This document shows, one piece after another, positions 16,732 to 26,224 of a stretch of 64,000 bases of DNA. The notes under the pieces are model-generated. The model saw only the letters and a list, made by a program, of their open reading frames with translations. It ran no database searches and was not told where the DNA came from. Position 1 is the first letter of the stretch. The number at the start of each line of letters is the position of its first letter. Origin of the DNA: Streptosporangium becharense. GTDB lineage: Bacteria; Actinomycetota; Actinomycetes; Streptosporangiales; Streptosporangiaceae. Where the stretch lies: assembly GCF_014204985.1 (NCBI RefSeq), contig NZ_JACHMP010000001.1:2604001-2668000 (forward strand), given 5' to 3'. The translations under genes were made by a program, and so were the position numbers.

Positions 16732-17484
16732 TCAGACGGCGGCCGGTTCGGGATCGGGGTCTCGTTCCTGTGCCCGGCCGCGCAGGGCGTCGCGGACGAA
16801 GTGCCACCACATGAAAACCGCGAACAACCCGAAGATCCACCACTGGGCGGCGTAGGCGAGGTTTCGCCAGGTGAGCACGCCGGACTCGGTCGGCGGGGAG
16901 ACGTTCACCGGCCGGGCCGCGACCACGGGGGCCGGAGACTGCGCGGTGGCCACCACGAACCCGTTGCGCAGCTTCGTCCCCGGCCAGAGATTGATCAGCT
17001 CGGCCGACGACACGGTCAGCACCTGTCCCGGCGGCAACTGCCTGACGCGGCGCTGCACGCTGTCGGTGCTCTCCGAGGGCCGCAGCCGGCCGGTGACGGT
17101 CACCCTGCCCTCGGGCACGGCCGTCGCGGGGTCTCCTGCGGCGGGCACCCAGCCGCGTACGACGGGGATCTGTGTGCCGTCGCCCAGGTCGAGCGGGGTC
17201 AGCAGCCACAGGCCCCCGTCGCGCTCGGCCACCAGGAGCTGCTTGGCGGCGTCGAAGGTGCCCTCGGCGGTCACCTGGCGGCTGACCGCGTCGGCGGTCA
17301 GGTGCCTGCCGGGCTGACTGAGGGTCGAGACCGCCACCGGCGCCGGGTCGAGCACCGCGTGGGGCCTGCCCGACTCCTCGAAGACCCCGAGCTGCCACCG
17401 GCCCAGCAACCCGCACACGACGAGTGCCCCTATCGCGAGCAGGTGGAGCGCCACCAGGCGGGGCGAGAACAGGATCCGGAGCAT
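16732..17484 (-). CDS. SURF1-family cytochrome oxidase assembly protein
   Basis: A 250-residue protein with the SURF1 plan: an N-terminal TM helix (LVALHLLAIGALVVCGLLGRWQL), a soluble outer domain with the conserved GRWQL, LLTPL and VVRGWVP motifs, and a C-terminal TM helix (QWWIFGLFAVFMWWHFV) followed by a charged tail. SURF1 helps insert heme a during assembly of aa3-type cytochrome c oxidase. The start at ATG 17484 gives MLRILFSPR, as in actinobacterial homologues. It is transcribed together with DUF3817. Confidence 0.93.
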   Translation of the reverse strand: MLRILFSPRLVALHLLAIGALVVCGLLGRWQLGVFEESGRPHAVLDPAPVAVSTLSQPGRHLTADAVSRQVTAEGTFDAAKQLLVAERDGGLWLLTPLDLGDGTQIPVVRGWVPAAGDPATAVPEGRVTVTGRLRPSESTDSVQRRVRQLPPGQVLTVSSAELINLWPGTKLRNGFVVATAQSPAPVVAARPVNVSPPTESGVLTWRNLAYAAQWWIFGLFAVFMWWHFVRDALRGRAQERDPDPEPAAV

Positions 17485-17671
17485 GACACCACGCTATCCG
17501 CCGCGGTGGGCGGTCCGGTGCTCAGGATCGCCCCGGCCGCCTCGGACGCCGCCCCGCGCGTCTGTCGGAGGCTCACCCGTCACCGGTCAGGTGGGAACAC
17601 CGCGCCGACCCGGCGCGAAAGTGGCACAAACCGGTGACGGGAGAGCGCTGAATATCGCTAAAGTCTTCCTC

Positions 17672-17848
17672 ATGTCTGACCCTCAGCATATTGACCCCGC
17701 GGGCAACACCCAGGCGTTCCGTGCGTTCGCCGAGCGCAAGGACCCGGAAGCCGCCCCCGAGAAGCAGTCGCTCGCCCTGCCGATCACGGTGGCCGTCGTC
17801 GTCGCGGTGCTGGTCGTCGTGGCCGTGGTCGCCTACCTGCTGCTCTAG
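17672..17848 (+). CDS. 58-residue tail-anchored membrane protein, unknown
   Basis: A short protein with a polar N-terminus (MSDPQHIDPAGNTQAF, then charged RAFAERKDPEAAPEK) and one C-terminal helix (LPITVAVVVAVLVVVAVVAYLLL) that runs to the stop. This layout is that of a tail-anchored protein. No family is recognised. It diverges from SURF1 with a 187-base gap that contains the AATATCGCTAAAG stretch just upstream, the least GC-rich part of the gap and a possible promoter. Codon use at third positions is strongly GC, supporting coding. Confidence 0.65.
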   Translation: MSDPQHIDPAGNTQAFRAFAERKDPEAAPEKQSLALPITVAVVVAVLVVVAVVAYLLL

Positions 17849-17911
17849 TTCTCCGATACCCGCCAGCGCCGACGGCCTCGCCCTCGGCGCTTCTCGCATT
17901 TCCCCGACCGG

Positions 17912-17970
17912 CCACCGCCCTTCCGACCACCGCCTTCCGACCACCGCCCTTCCGACCACCGCTCTTCCGG
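17912..17970. repeat. 15-bp tandem repeat, four degenerate copies
   Basis: The unit CACCGCCCTTCCGAC recurs four times, one copy lacking a base, in the 266-base gap before the flavoprotein gene. Nothing else was recognised in that gap apart from the ribosome site AGCAAGGAGG next to the following ATG. Confidence 0.7.
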
Positions 17971-18114
17971 CTGCCGTCGCCCTCCCGAGCGGCCGCCGCA
18001 CCGCACCTCCGCACCGGGCGTCACCGTCCCGGCCCAGCCCCGGCCGCGCGCCGCGGCTCCCCTCCACGGGGTTCACCACCCGCACCCCGCCGGAACAGCC
18101 AGCAAGGAGGCCGC

Positions 18115-19572
18115 ATGACCACCCGCCCGGGGATCACGATCATCGGTTCCGGCTTCGCCGGCCTGGGTATGGCGATCAAGCTCAAGGAAGCCGGCTACCA
18201 CGACTTCGTGATCCTGGAGAAGGCCGCCGAGATAGGGGGCACCTGGCGGGACAACACCTACCCGGGCTGCGCCTGCGACATCCCCTCGCACATGTACTCC
18301 TTCTCCTACGAGCTCAACCCCGGCTGGTCGCGGATGTTCTCCCCCCGGGCCGAGATCTGGCGGTACATGCGGGACTGCGTCGACAAGTACGGCCTGGCAC
18401 CGCATCTGCGCCTGGGCTCGGAGTTCGTCGAGATGGCGTACGACGACGCGGCCCGTGACTGGAAGGTCCGCCTCGCCGGCGGGGAGACCCTCACCAGCAA
18501 CGCGGTCGTCGCGGGCATCGGCGCGCTGCACGTGCCGTCGTACCCGGAGATCCCCGGCCGCGAGAGCTTCCGCGGCCCCGCCTTCCACTCGGCCGGATGG
18601 GATCACTCGGTCGACCTGACCGGTAAACGGGTCGCGGTCATCGGCACCGGCGCGTCGGCCGTCCAGTTCGTTCCCGAGATCGCCGGGCGGGTCGCCCGCC
18701 TCCACCTCTTCCAGCGGACGCCCCCGTGGATCCACCCCAAGCCCGACTTCCCGTTCTCCCCCCGGGCCAGGAGGCTGCTGCGCCTACCGGGGGCCGCCCG
18801 CACGCTGCGCAACGCGATCTACTGGGTGCTGGAGACCCGCGCGCTGGGCTTCACCGTCGACCCGCGCCTGATGAGGGCCCACCAGGAGGCGGCCCTGCGC
18901 CACCTCACCCGGCAGGTGCCCGACCCGGTCCTGCGCGCCAAGCTGACGCCCGACTACACGATCGGCTGCAAACGCGTCCTGATCTCCAACGACTACTACC
19001 CGGCGCTGTGCCGGGACGACGTCGAGGTGATCACCGACGGGGTGCGGGAGATCCGGGAGAACTCGATCGTCGACTCCACCGGCAGGGAGACACCGATCGA
19101 TGTGATCATCTACGGCACGGGCTTCAGGGTGACCGACGCGCTCGGCGAGCAGCGGATCACCGGCAGGGCGGGCAGGACGATCCAGGAGGCGTGGCGGGAC
19201 GGCGTCGAGGCGTACCACGGCGTCGTCACCGCCGGATTCCCGAACCTGTTCTTCCTGCTCGGCCCCAACACCGGCCTGGGCCACAACTCGGTCGTCTTCA
19301 TGATCGAGTCCCAGGTCCGGTACGTGATCGAGTGCCTGCGCCTGCTGTCGAGGACCGGGGCGAGGGCCCTGGACGTCCGTTCCCAGGCGCAACGCCACTA
19401 CAACGACCGCCTGCGCCGCCGCCTGGAGCGGCTGGTCTGGAACGAGGGCGGCTGCAGAAGCTGGTACCTGGACGAGCACGGCGTCAACCGCACCCTCTGG
19501 CCGGGCTTCACCTTCGAGTACTGGGCACGTACCCGGAAGGTGAAGCCCGAGGCGTACGAGCTGATCCACTGA
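18115..19572 (+). CDS. Baeyer-Villiger-type flavin monooxygenase
   Basis: A 485-residue class B flavoprotein monooxygenase. It starts with the FAD motif TIIGSGFAGLGMAIKLKEAG and continues with EIGGTWRDNTYPGCACDIPSHMYSF, typical of this group. The fingerprint FRGPAFHSAGWD fits FxGxxxHxxxW(P/D), and an NADPH site follows (GKRVAVIGTGASAVQ). Members insert oxygen next to ketones or oxidise heteroatoms; the substrate is not predictable. Start ATG has AAGGAGG close upstream. It stands alone between unrelated genes and converges on ggt. Confidence 0.9.
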   Translation: MTTRPGITIIGSGFAGLGMAIKLKEAGYHDFVILEKAAEIGGTWRDNTYPGCACDIPSHMYSFSYELNPGWSRMFSPRAEIWRYMRDCVDKYGLAPHLRLGSEFVEMAYDDAARDWKVRLAGGETLTSNAVVAGIGALHVPSYPEIPGRESFRGPAFHSAGWDHSVDLTGKRVAVIGTGASAVQFVPEIAGRVARLHLFQRTPPWIHPKPDFPFSPRARRLLRLPGAARTLRNAIYWVLETRALGFTVDPRLMRAHQEAALRHLTRQVPDPVLRAKLTPDYTIGCKRVLISNDYYPALCRDDVEVITDGVREIRENSIVDSTGRETPIDVIIYGTGFRVTDALGEQRITGRAGRTIQEAWRDGVEAYHGVVTAGFPNLFFLLGPNTGLGHNSVVFMIESQVRYVIECLRLLSRTGARALDVRSQAQRHYNDRLRRRLERLVWNEGGCRSWYLDEHGVNRTLWPGFTFEYWARTRKVKPEAYELIH

Positions 19573-19620
19573 TCCGCACGGCGGGGGAGGCGGGAACAGC
19601 GCGGCGGGTGTGGGTGCCGT

Positions 19621-21441
19621 CTAGCGGTGTTCCCGCACCACCAGCGCGCTGCCGCCGCCGCGCCTGACCGGCTCGGCCACCGCCTGGAGCATGCCGCCGC
19701 GCAGGAACTCCACCGCGGTGGCCGCGCCGATCTCGGGGTTCGGCGCGAAGCTGTGGCCCCTGGCCGTCAGCTCGGCGCCGTAGCGGTCGAGGAAACCCGG
19801 CTCGGCCTGGGTCTGGGCGGTGTTGCGCTGGGTCGCGCGCGGGGCGGCGAGCGCCTCGGGCAGCGTCATGCCGAGCTCCCAGCGGTTGAACAGGACCTGC
19901 AGCACCGTGGTGATGATCGTCGAACCGCCGGGGGAACCCAGCGCGAGCAGCGGCCTGCCGTCCGACAGGACGATCGTCGGGGCCATCGAGGAGCGGGGCC
20001 GCTTGCCCGGCCCGGGGAGGTTCGGGTCACCGGGGGCCGGACCGAAGGTGAAGTCGGTCAGCTCGTTGTTGAGCAGGAAACCCCGGCCGGGGACGACGAT
20101 GCCGTTGCCGCCGGTCGACTCGATGGTGATGTTGTAGGCGACCACGTTGTTCCAGCGGTCGACGACCACCAGGTGGGTGGTCTCCGGCCCCTCCTCGGCC
20201 GCCGGGGTGGCCTGCGCCGGTGGCGCGGTGGGCACGGCCGGGCAGGGGTCGTAGGTCCCGTCGGGGGTGCCCGGCGCGGCCGGGTGGGACATCGCCCGCT
20301 CACCGACCAGACAGGCCCGTTCCTTGGCGAACCCGTCCGACAGCAGCTGCCTCAGCGGCACGCCCGGGATGTCGCCGACGTACTTGCCGCGGTCGGCGAA
20401 GGAGAGCCGGGACGCCTCCAGATACTCGTGCGGGCCGACCTCCGGCAGGGCCTCCAGGATGTTGAGCGCCTCGCCGACCGTCGACCCGCCCGAGGAGGGG
20501 GGTGCCATGCCGTAGACGTCCATGCCCCTGTAGGTCGTCTTCGTGGGCGGCCGTTCGAGCGCGCGGTAGGCCCGCAGGTCGGACAGCTCCATCAGCCCCG
20601 GACGCACGTTGCGGGTGGACCCGGCGACGACCGGCGGCTTCTTGACCGTGGCCACGATCTCCGCGCCGAGGGTGCCGCCGTACAGCCAGTCGCCGCCCTC
20701 CCTGCCCAGCCTGCGGTAGGTGCCGGCCAGCTCGGGGTTGCGGAAGGTGGAGCCGACGGGCGGCGGGGCGCCGCCGGGCAGGAAGAGCCCGGCGGTGGAG
20801 GTGAAGTCCTTGAACCGCGCGGCGTTGGCGGCGGTCTGGTCGTGGAACGTCTGGTCGACGGTGAACCCCTTCTCGGCGACCCGGATCGCGGGCCGCAGCG
20901 CCTGCCGCAGCGAGAGCGTGCCGAACCGGCGCAGCGCCAGCTCCCACTGCGCCACACTGCCGGGCACCCCGGCCGACAGGCCGCTGGTCACGGCCTCCTC
21001 GAACGGGATGCCCTCCAGGGACGCCGGGCCCATCGCCCGGGGGGCGGTCTCGCGGCCGTCGACGGTGTGCACCTTCTTGCGGCGCGCGTCGTAGTAGACG
21101 ATGAACCCTCCCCCGGCCAGCCCGGCGGAGTAGGGCTCGGTCACGCCCAGCACCGCCGCCGCCGCGACCGCCGCGTCCATCGCGTTGCCGCCCTCGCGCA
21201 GCACGTCCAGGGCGGCCCGGCTGGCGTCGAGGTCGACGGTCGAGACCGCCCCGCCGTACCCCTCGGCGACGGCTTTCTTCTCCGCCGGGCCGGCCGGCGG
21301 CACAGCCGTCAGTGCGGACGCCGGTGCGACCGCCGGTGCGGACGCCGTCATCGGCGGGGACGCCACCGCCGGCTGGACGAACACGGTGGACCCTCCCACC
21401 AGCATCCCGGCGAGGGGAACGGCTAAACGACGATAGATCAT
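19621..21441 (-). CDS. ggt: Gamma-glutamyltranspeptidase, exported
   Basis: A 606-residue secreted Ntn-hydrolase that transfers or hydrolyses gamma-glutamyl groups of glutathione and related peptides. The N-terminal signal segment (RRLAVPLAGMLVGGSTVFVQPAVA) precedes the large-subunit region with GGNAMDAAVAAAAVLGVTEP. The autocleavage site is ETTHLVVVD with Thr421 as nucleophile, splitting the precursor into large and small subunits. The small subunit shows LLNNELTDF, KRPRSSMAPTIV and GSPGGSTI. The ribosome site GGGAGG precedes the ATG. No operon partner; it diverges from the Sel1-repeat gene across a 297-base gap. Confidence 0.95.
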   Translation of the reverse strand: MIYRRLAVPLAGMLVGGSTVFVQPAVASPPMTASAPAVAPASALTAVPPAGPAEKKAVAEGYGGAVSTVDLDASRAALDVLREGGNAMDAAVAAAAVLGVTEPYSAGLAGGGFIVYYDARRKKVHTVDGRETAPRAMGPASLEGIPFEEAVTSGLSAGVPGSVAQWELALRRFGTLSLRQALRPAIRVAEKGFTVDQTFHDQTAANAARFKDFTSTAGLFLPGGAPPPVGSTFRNPELAGTYRRLGREGGDWLYGGTLGAEIVATVKKPPVVAGSTRNVRPGLMELSDLRAYRALERPPTKTTYRGMDVYGMAPPSSGGSTVGEALNILEALPEVGPHEYLEASRLSFADRGKYVGDIPGVPLRQLLSDGFAKERACLVGERAMSHPAAPGTPDGTYDPCPAVPTAPPAQATPAAEEGPETTHLVVVDRWNNVVAYNITIESTGGNGIVVPGRGFLLNNELTDFTFGPAPGDPNLPGPGKRPRSSMAPTIVLSDGRPLLALGSPGGSTIITTVLQVLFNRWELGMTLPEALAAPRATQRNTAQTQAEPGFLDRYGAELTARGHSFAPNPEIGAATAVEFLRGGMLQAVAEPVRRGGGSALVVREHR

Positions 21442-21544
21442 GATGACCTCCCGCTGACAGCTTGACTCAGCCCGTAAGCCTTGTCAGCCCCTTCCCCGAC
21501 GGCGCGGCTCCGATCCATCGCCGCCCCGCGGCTGTGATCCACCG

Positions 21545-21610
21545 CCGTTCCACCCGGCGGACCGAGCGGACCCGGCGGACCGGATGGGCCGGGCGGACCC
21601 GGCGGCTTCC
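21545..21610. repeat. GGACC/CGGCGG short repeats in the ggt-Sel1 divergent gap
   Basis: Several copies of a 9-10-bp GGACC-GGCG element sit in the gap 21442-21738. The part from 21640 to 21720 is less GC-rich (GATATGGAAGTGGTCGATTA region) and probably contains one of the two divergent promoters. No gene was found here. Confidence 0.5.
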
Positions 21611-21738
21611 TCCCGCGTCTCCGATCCGGCCCCTCCCTGCAGCGCATCCGATATGGAAGTGGTCGATTACCCTCCGTGATGAAGCCGTCGCGTGTCACCC
21701 TGTGAGCTGTCGGTTACGCATGGTCCGGGGAGGCTGAC

Positions 21739-23157
21739 ATGGGGTGGTGGCAGGGGGGTGATCCGCGGATGAACGCGGTCTCGGTGCCCACCCCCCGCGG
21801 CACGGAGCACGAGAACGACACCGACGGGGAGACCGCCCTGCTGCTGGCCGCGCACGGCGGCGACCCACTCGCCGCGCATCTGCTCGGCCGTCGCTTCGCC
21901 CAGCGGGGCGACCAGTCGGCGGCCCGGCACTGGTGGGAGCGCGCGGCGACGGCCGGCAACGTCGACAGCGCCTACAACCTCGGTGTCTGGCACGAGAGGC
22001 ACGGCAGCCCGACGGAGGCCGCCCGGTGGTACGGGCTGGCGGCGGATGCCGGCGACGCCGAGGCGGCGCTGAACCTGGCGACGCTCCTGCTGGAGCAGCT
22101 CGGCGACGTGCCGTCGGCCCGCCGGTGGTTCGAGACGGCGGCCGGGGCGGGGTCACGGGCCGCGGCGCGGCGGCTCGCGCTGCTCTGCGAGGACTCCGGC
22201 GAGACCGGGGAGGCCGGAGAGTGGCACCGCAGGGCGGCGACCGCCGGCGACCTGGCCTCGGCTCACGACCTGGGGTTCCTCGCCTACTCCCACGGCGACG
22301 ACGGTGAGGCGGTCCGCTGGTGGGATCTGGCCGCCCGTGGCGGGCACGCCGACGCGGCCTACCATCTGGGCCTGCTCCTGCAGGCCGGCCGCGACCTCGC
22401 GGGGGCGGAGGCGTTCTACCGGCTGGCCGCCAGGAACGAGCATCCGGGTGCCGCGTCCCGGCTCGGCGCGATCGCGTTGTCCCGCGGCGACCTGCGGACC
22501 GCCCGCGCCTGGTTCGAGCGGGCCGCCCACACCGGCCGGATCGACGACCAGCGGACGGCCGGGTTCGTGTGCGTGGAGATGAGCGACGCGCAAGGGGCCG
22601 GGCACTGGTTCGGCCGGGCCGCCGCGAACGGCGACCCGGAGGCGGCGTTCAACTTCGGCCTGCTGCTCATCGCCGAGTACAACGACCTTCAGGGCGGCCG
22701 GCACTGGTTCCGGAAGGCGGCGCGGGCCGGGCACCACCGGGCCGCGGTCGAGCTGGCCGCGCTACCGGCGGTGACGGGGGCACCGGACGAGGCGGAGCGG
22801 TGGCCGGCGAGTCCGCCTGCCCCGGCGCGTGACCGGCCCGGCACCGAGCCCGAGCTCGCCGCCCGCGCCGAGCTGGCCGCCGCCGCGGTCGCCCGGCGGG
22901 GTGCCGCTCCACCGCGGACCGACGACCTGGCCGAGATCCTGAGCACCTGGGATCTGGTCACCCGGCCGTTGGGCGACCGCGGCGACGTCGTCACCCTGCT
23001 GGCCGAGCGGACCGGCGTGCCCCGGGCGGCGATCGAGCACCTGGCCGCGGTGCGGGACACGCTGCTGCGTCCCGGCGGCGCACCGTGGCCGACACCCGCC
23101 GAGGTCGAGCACGTACTGGTCACCGCCCGTGCACTCCGCTCCGGCTCGGCACCGTGA
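21739..23157 (+). CDS. Sel1/TPR-repeat protein
   Basis: A 472-residue protein made mostly of helical repeats of about 34 residues (about residues 35-350). Each has the Sel1-like pattern A-A-LG-L...G-...A-WW--AA--G, for example DSAYNLGVWHERHG-PTEAARWYGLAADAG written across two helices. About nine repeats can be counted. The C-terminal 120 residues (AEILSTWDLVTRPLGDRGDVVTLLAE) form a separate helical region. Such proteins are scaffolds for protein contacts. No signal peptide or TM helix is present, so it is cytoplasmic. GGGGAGG precedes ATG 21739. Its partner is not evident from neighbours. Confidence 0.85.
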   Translation: MGWWQGGDPRMNAVSVPTPRGTEHENDTDGETALLLAAHGGDPLAAHLLGRRFAQRGDQSAARHWWERAATAGNVDSAYNLGVWHERHGSPTEAARWYGLAADAGDAEAALNLATLLLEQLGDVPSARRWFETAAGAGSRAAARRLALLCEDSGETGEAGEWHRRAATAGDLASAHDLGFLAYSHGDDGEAVRWWDLAARGGHADAAYHLGLLLQAGRDLAGAEAFYRLAARNEHPGAASRLGAIALSRGDLRTARAWFERAAHTGRIDDQRTAGFVCVEMSDAQGAGHWFGRAAANGDPEAAFNFGLLLIAEYNDLQGGRHWFRKAARAGHHRAAVELAALPAVTGAPDEAERWPASPPAPARDRPGTEPELAARAELAAAAVARRGAAPPRTDDLAEILSTWDLVTRPLGDRGDVVTLLAERTGVPRAAIEHLAAVRDTLLRPGGAPWPTPAEVEHVLVTARALRSGSAP

Positions 23158-23241
23158 CGCGGGGAAAGCCATGACGCCGGGAAAACCGTGGCGGTGAGAG
23201 AAGGCCGTGACGCTGGGGAAAGCCGTGACGGTGAGGGAGAA

Positions 23242-23286
23242 CCGGACGGCCCGCGGCCCGGGGTGCGTGGGCCGCGGGCCGTCCGG
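23242..23286. terminator. Strong stem-loop between Sel1-repeat gene and ald
   Basis: A perfect 18-bp stem (arms 23242-23259 and 23269-23286, 9-base loop) lies 6 bases beyond the ald stop and can terminate both convergent genes. A GGGGAAAGCC-TGACG element is directly repeated between 23158 and 23230. Confidence 0.8.
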
Positions 23287-23292
23287 AGGGGG

Positions 23293-24408
23293 TCAGCCGG
23301 CGAGGACCTGGGAGACCGGCGTGAACGGCAGGCCGAGGGCGTCGGCGACCTTCTCGTTGGTGAGCCGGCCCGCGTGGGTGTTGAGGCCCAGCGCGAGGGC
23401 GGGGTCCTGCTGGAGCGCCGACTGCCAGCCCAGACCGGCCAGCTTCACCGCGTACGGGAGCGTGGCGTTGGTCAGCGCGTAGGTGGAGGTGTTGGCGACG
23501 GACCCGGGCATGTTGGCCACGCAGTAGAAGATCGAGTTGTGGACCTGGTAGGTCGGCTCGGCGTGCGTGGTCGGACGGGAGTCCTCGAAGCAGCCGCCCT
23601 GGTCGATGGCGATGTCGACGAGGACGGAGCCCGGCTTCATGCGGGAGACCAGCTCGTTGGAGACGAGCGTCGGGGCCTTGGCGCCGGGGATGAGCACCGC
23701 GCCGATGACCAGGTCGGCCTCCAGCACCTCCTTCTCGATCGCGTAGGAGTTCGAGACGAGGGTCTTCATGCGGCCCTGGTAGACGGCGTCGATGAAGCGC
23801 AGGCGGTCGACGTTGAGGTCCAGGACGGTGACGTCCGCGCCCATGCCGACCGCGATCTGCGCGGCGTTGAGGCCGGAGACGCCGGCGCCGATGACGACGA
23901 CCTTGGCCGGGGCCACTCCGGGCACGCCGCCGGGCAGCACTCCGCGGCCGCCGTTGAAGCGCATCAGGTTGTAGGCGCCGACCTGCGGGGCCAGGCGGCC
24001 CGCGACCTCGGACATCGGGGCGAGCAGCGGCAGGGTGCCGCCGACCTGGACGGTCTCGTACGCGATGCCGGTGACCTGCTGCTTGAGCAGGGCGTCGGCG
24101 CACTCGGGGCCGGCGGCGAGGTGCAGGTAGGTGAAGAGGACCTGGCCGGAGCGCATGCGGTGGTACTCCTCCGCGATGGGCTCCTTCACCTTGAGGATCA
24201 TCTCGGCCTCGCCCCACACCTCGTCGGCGGTGTCGAGGATCTTGGCACCGGCGAAGAGGTACTCCTCGTCGGGGAGGTGCGAGCCCAGGCCCGCGCCGCG
24301 CTGGACGTAGACGTCGTGGCCGTGGCGGACCAGCTCGTGCACGCCCGCCGGGGTCGCGGCGACGCGGTACTCGTGGTTCTTGACCTCGGCGGGCACGCCG
24401 ATCTTCAT
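23293..24408 (-). CDS. ald: Alanine dehydrogenase
   Basis: A 371-residue NAD-dependent alanine dehydrogenase, identical in length to well-studied members. It interconverts L-alanine with pyruvate, ammonia and [21 protein letters not shown] opens the substrate domain. Lys75 (ILKVKEP) and His96 (YLHLAAG) match the catalytic pair of the family, and the Rossmann motif is [14 protein letters not shown]. The chosen ATG is preceded by AAAGGAAA; the frame continues upstream without a family-like extension. It lies 127 bases downstream of a class III aminotransferase on the same strand. Omega-amino-acid:pyruvate aminotransferases commonly pair with ald, which regenerates pyruvate from the alanine formed. 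Confidence 0.96.
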   Translation of the reverse strand: MKIGVPAEVKNHEYRVAATPAGVHELVRHGHDVYVQRGAGLGSHLPDEEYLFAGAKILDTADEVWGEAEMILKVKEPIAEEYHRMRSGQVLFTYLHLAAGPECADALLKQQVTGIAYETVQVGGTLPLLAPMSEVAGRLAPQVGAYNLMRFNGGRGVLPGGVPGVAPAKVVVIGAGVSGLNAAQIAVGMGADVTVLDLNVDRLRFIDAVYQGRMKTLVSNSYAIEKEVLEADLVIGAVLIPGAKAPTLVSNELVSRMKPGSVLVDIAIDQGGCFEDSRPTTHAEPTYQVHNSIFYCVANMPGSVANTSTYALTNATLPYAVKLAGLGWQSALQQDPALALGLNTHAGRLTNEKVADALGLPFTPVSQVLAG

Positions 24409-24482
24409 GCGGTTTCCTTTCAGAGTTCCAGCGGTTGTGTCACAGCCCGGGGTCGGCGGGCATGGTCGCTCGATGCGGGTCG

Positions 24483-24529
24483 CGCCGGGCACGGACGGCG
24501 ACTCGACGCTTCGGCGGCCGTGCCCGGCG
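24483..24529. terminator. Stem-loop after aminotransferase gene
   Basis: Perfect 12-bp stem CGCCGGGCACGG/CCGTGCCCGGCG around a 23-base loop, 6 bases after the aminotransferase stop. It could end or attenuate transcription before ald, or act as an RNA-stability element within one operon. Confidence 0.6.
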
Positions 24530-24535
24530 ACGGGA

Positions 24536-25930
24536 TCAGAGCCTGCTCCACGCCTCGGTGAGCACGGAGCGGAGGATGGACTCGATCTCGTCGAACTCCT
24601 TGGGTCCGCAGATGAGCGGCGGGGCGAGCTGGATGACCGGGTCGCCGCGGTCGTCGGCGCGGCAGTACAGGCCGGCCTCGTACAGGGCCCCGGACAGGAA
24701 ACCGCGGATGAGGCGCTCGGACTCCTCGGCGTTGAAGGTCTCCTTGGTGGCCTTGTCCTTGACGAGCTCGATGCCCCAGAAGTAACCGGAGCCGCGCACG
24801 TCGCCGACGATCGGCAGGTCGAGGAGGCGCTCCAGCGTGCCGCGGAAAACCGGCTCGTTGCGGGTCACGTGGCCGAGCAGGTCCTCGCGCTCGAAGAGGT
24901 CGAGGTTCGCCAGCGCCACGGCCGAGGAGACGGGGTGACCGCCGAAGGTGTAGCCGTGGGCGAACATCTCGGTGCCGTTCTTGAACGGCTCGAAGAGCCG
25001 GTCGGAGGCGATCATGGCACCGATCGGGGAGTAACCGCTGGTCATGCCCTTGGCGCAGGTGATGATGTCGGGCACGTAGTCGAACTTCTGCCCGCCGAAC
25101 ATGGTGCCGAGGCGGCCGAAGGCGCAGATGACCTCGTCGGAGACGAGCAGGACGTCGTACTCGTCGCAGATCTCACGCAGGCGCTGGAAGTATCCGGGCG
25201 GCGGCGGGAAGCAGCCGCCGGCGTTCTGCACCGGCTCGACGAAGACGGCGGCCACCGTGTCGGGGCCCTCCATCTCGATGGCGCGGGCGACGCGCTCGGC
25301 GGCCCAGTAGCCGTACTGCTCGGGGGTCATGCCGGGCACGCCGGTGATCTCGTCGGCGCGGTAGTGGTTGGTGTTGGGCACCCGGACGGAGCCCGGGACC
25401 AACGGCTCGAACATCTGCTTGAAGGCCGGGATGCCGGTGATCGACAGGGCGCCCTGCGGGGTGCCGTGGTAGGCGATCTGCCGGCTGATGACCTTGTGCT
25501 TGAGCGGCTTGCCGGTGACCTTGAAGTACTGCTTGGCGAGCTTCCAGGCCGTCTCGACGGCCTCGCCGCCGCCGGTGGTGAAGAAGACCCGGTTGAGGTC
25601 GCCGGGGGTCTCCGCGGCGAGGCGCTGGGCCAGTTCGACGGCCTTGGGGTGCGCGTACGACCACAGCGGGAAGAACGCCAGCTCCTGGGCCTGCTTGGCG
25701 GCGGCCTCGGCCAGCTCGCTGCGGCCGTGGCCGGCCTGGACCACGAACAGGCCGGCGAGCCCGTCGATGTAGCGCTTGCCGTGGACGTCGTAGATGTAGG
25801 AGCCCTCACCCCTCACGATCATCGGCACCTCCGCCCCCTCGTAGGAGCTGTGCCGGGTGAAGTGCATCCACAGGTTGTCCTGGGCGGCCTTCATGAGCGA
25901 GGTCACGTCGGTGTTTTCAGGGTGCGTCAT
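24536..25930 (-). CDS. Class III (omega-amino-acid:pyruvate type) aminotransferase
   Basis: A 464-residue fold-I PLP aminotransferase. Landmarks: DVHGKRYIDGLAGLFVVQAGHGR near the N-terminus, the phosphate-binding TTGGGEAVETAWK, YHGTPQGALS, the cofactor aspartate in LLVSDEVICAFGR, and the PLP lysine in ITCAKGMTSGYSPIGA. The closest activity groups by eye are beta-alanine, taurine, putrescine or GABA:pyruvate transaminases; the sequence alone does not choose. AGGGAAG precedes the ATG. Coupling with ald downstream suggests pyruvate as amino acceptor. The 294-base gap to the divergent dipeptidase (25931-26224) should hold both promoters; no clear operator was seen. Confidence 0.9.
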   Translation of the reverse strand: MTHPENTDVTSLMKAAQDNLWMHFTRHSSYEGAEVPMIVRGEGSYIYDVHGKRYIDGLAGLFVVQAGHGRSELAEAAAKQAQELAFFPLWSYAHPKAVELAQRLAAETPGDLNRVFFTTGGGEAVETAWKLAKQYFKVTGKPLKHKVISRQIAYHGTPQGALSITGIPAFKQMFEPLVPGSVRVPNTNHYRADEITGVPGMTPEQYGYWAAERVARAIEMEGPDTVAAVFVEPVQNAGGCFPPPPGYFQRLREICDEYDVLLVSDEVICAFGRLGTMFGGQKFDYVPDIITCAKGMTSGYSPIGAMIASDRLFEPFKNGTEMFAHGYTFGGHPVSSAVALANLDLFEREDLLGHVTRNEPVFRGTLERLLDLPIVGDVRGSGYFWGIELVKDKATKETFNAEESERLIRGFLSGALYEAGLYCRADDRGDPVIQLAPPLICGPKEFDEIESILRSVLTEAWSRL

Positions 25931-26224
25931 CACGATCTTCCCTCGGTGAGCTGGGCTCCCCACAGTTTGCCTGTCCTAATCTCTCCTGACAAGTGAAAGC
26001 GTGGCAACAGACTGCAAGAACCTCGGAATCCGCAACCTCCAGATGTAACAACAACGAAATCCGGAGGCAGGTTTCGCGGCTCAGCGGCCCGGCCGGCCAC
26101 CCGCCCCGCTTGCCGGAATCCCGTTGTGCTGGAATCGTGCGGATACTCGGCGCCGCGGCCCGCAACCGCCACCGGCCGCTGTGATCAAATAGGACCGACC
26201 ACACAGTGAGATACGGGGGAAGTC

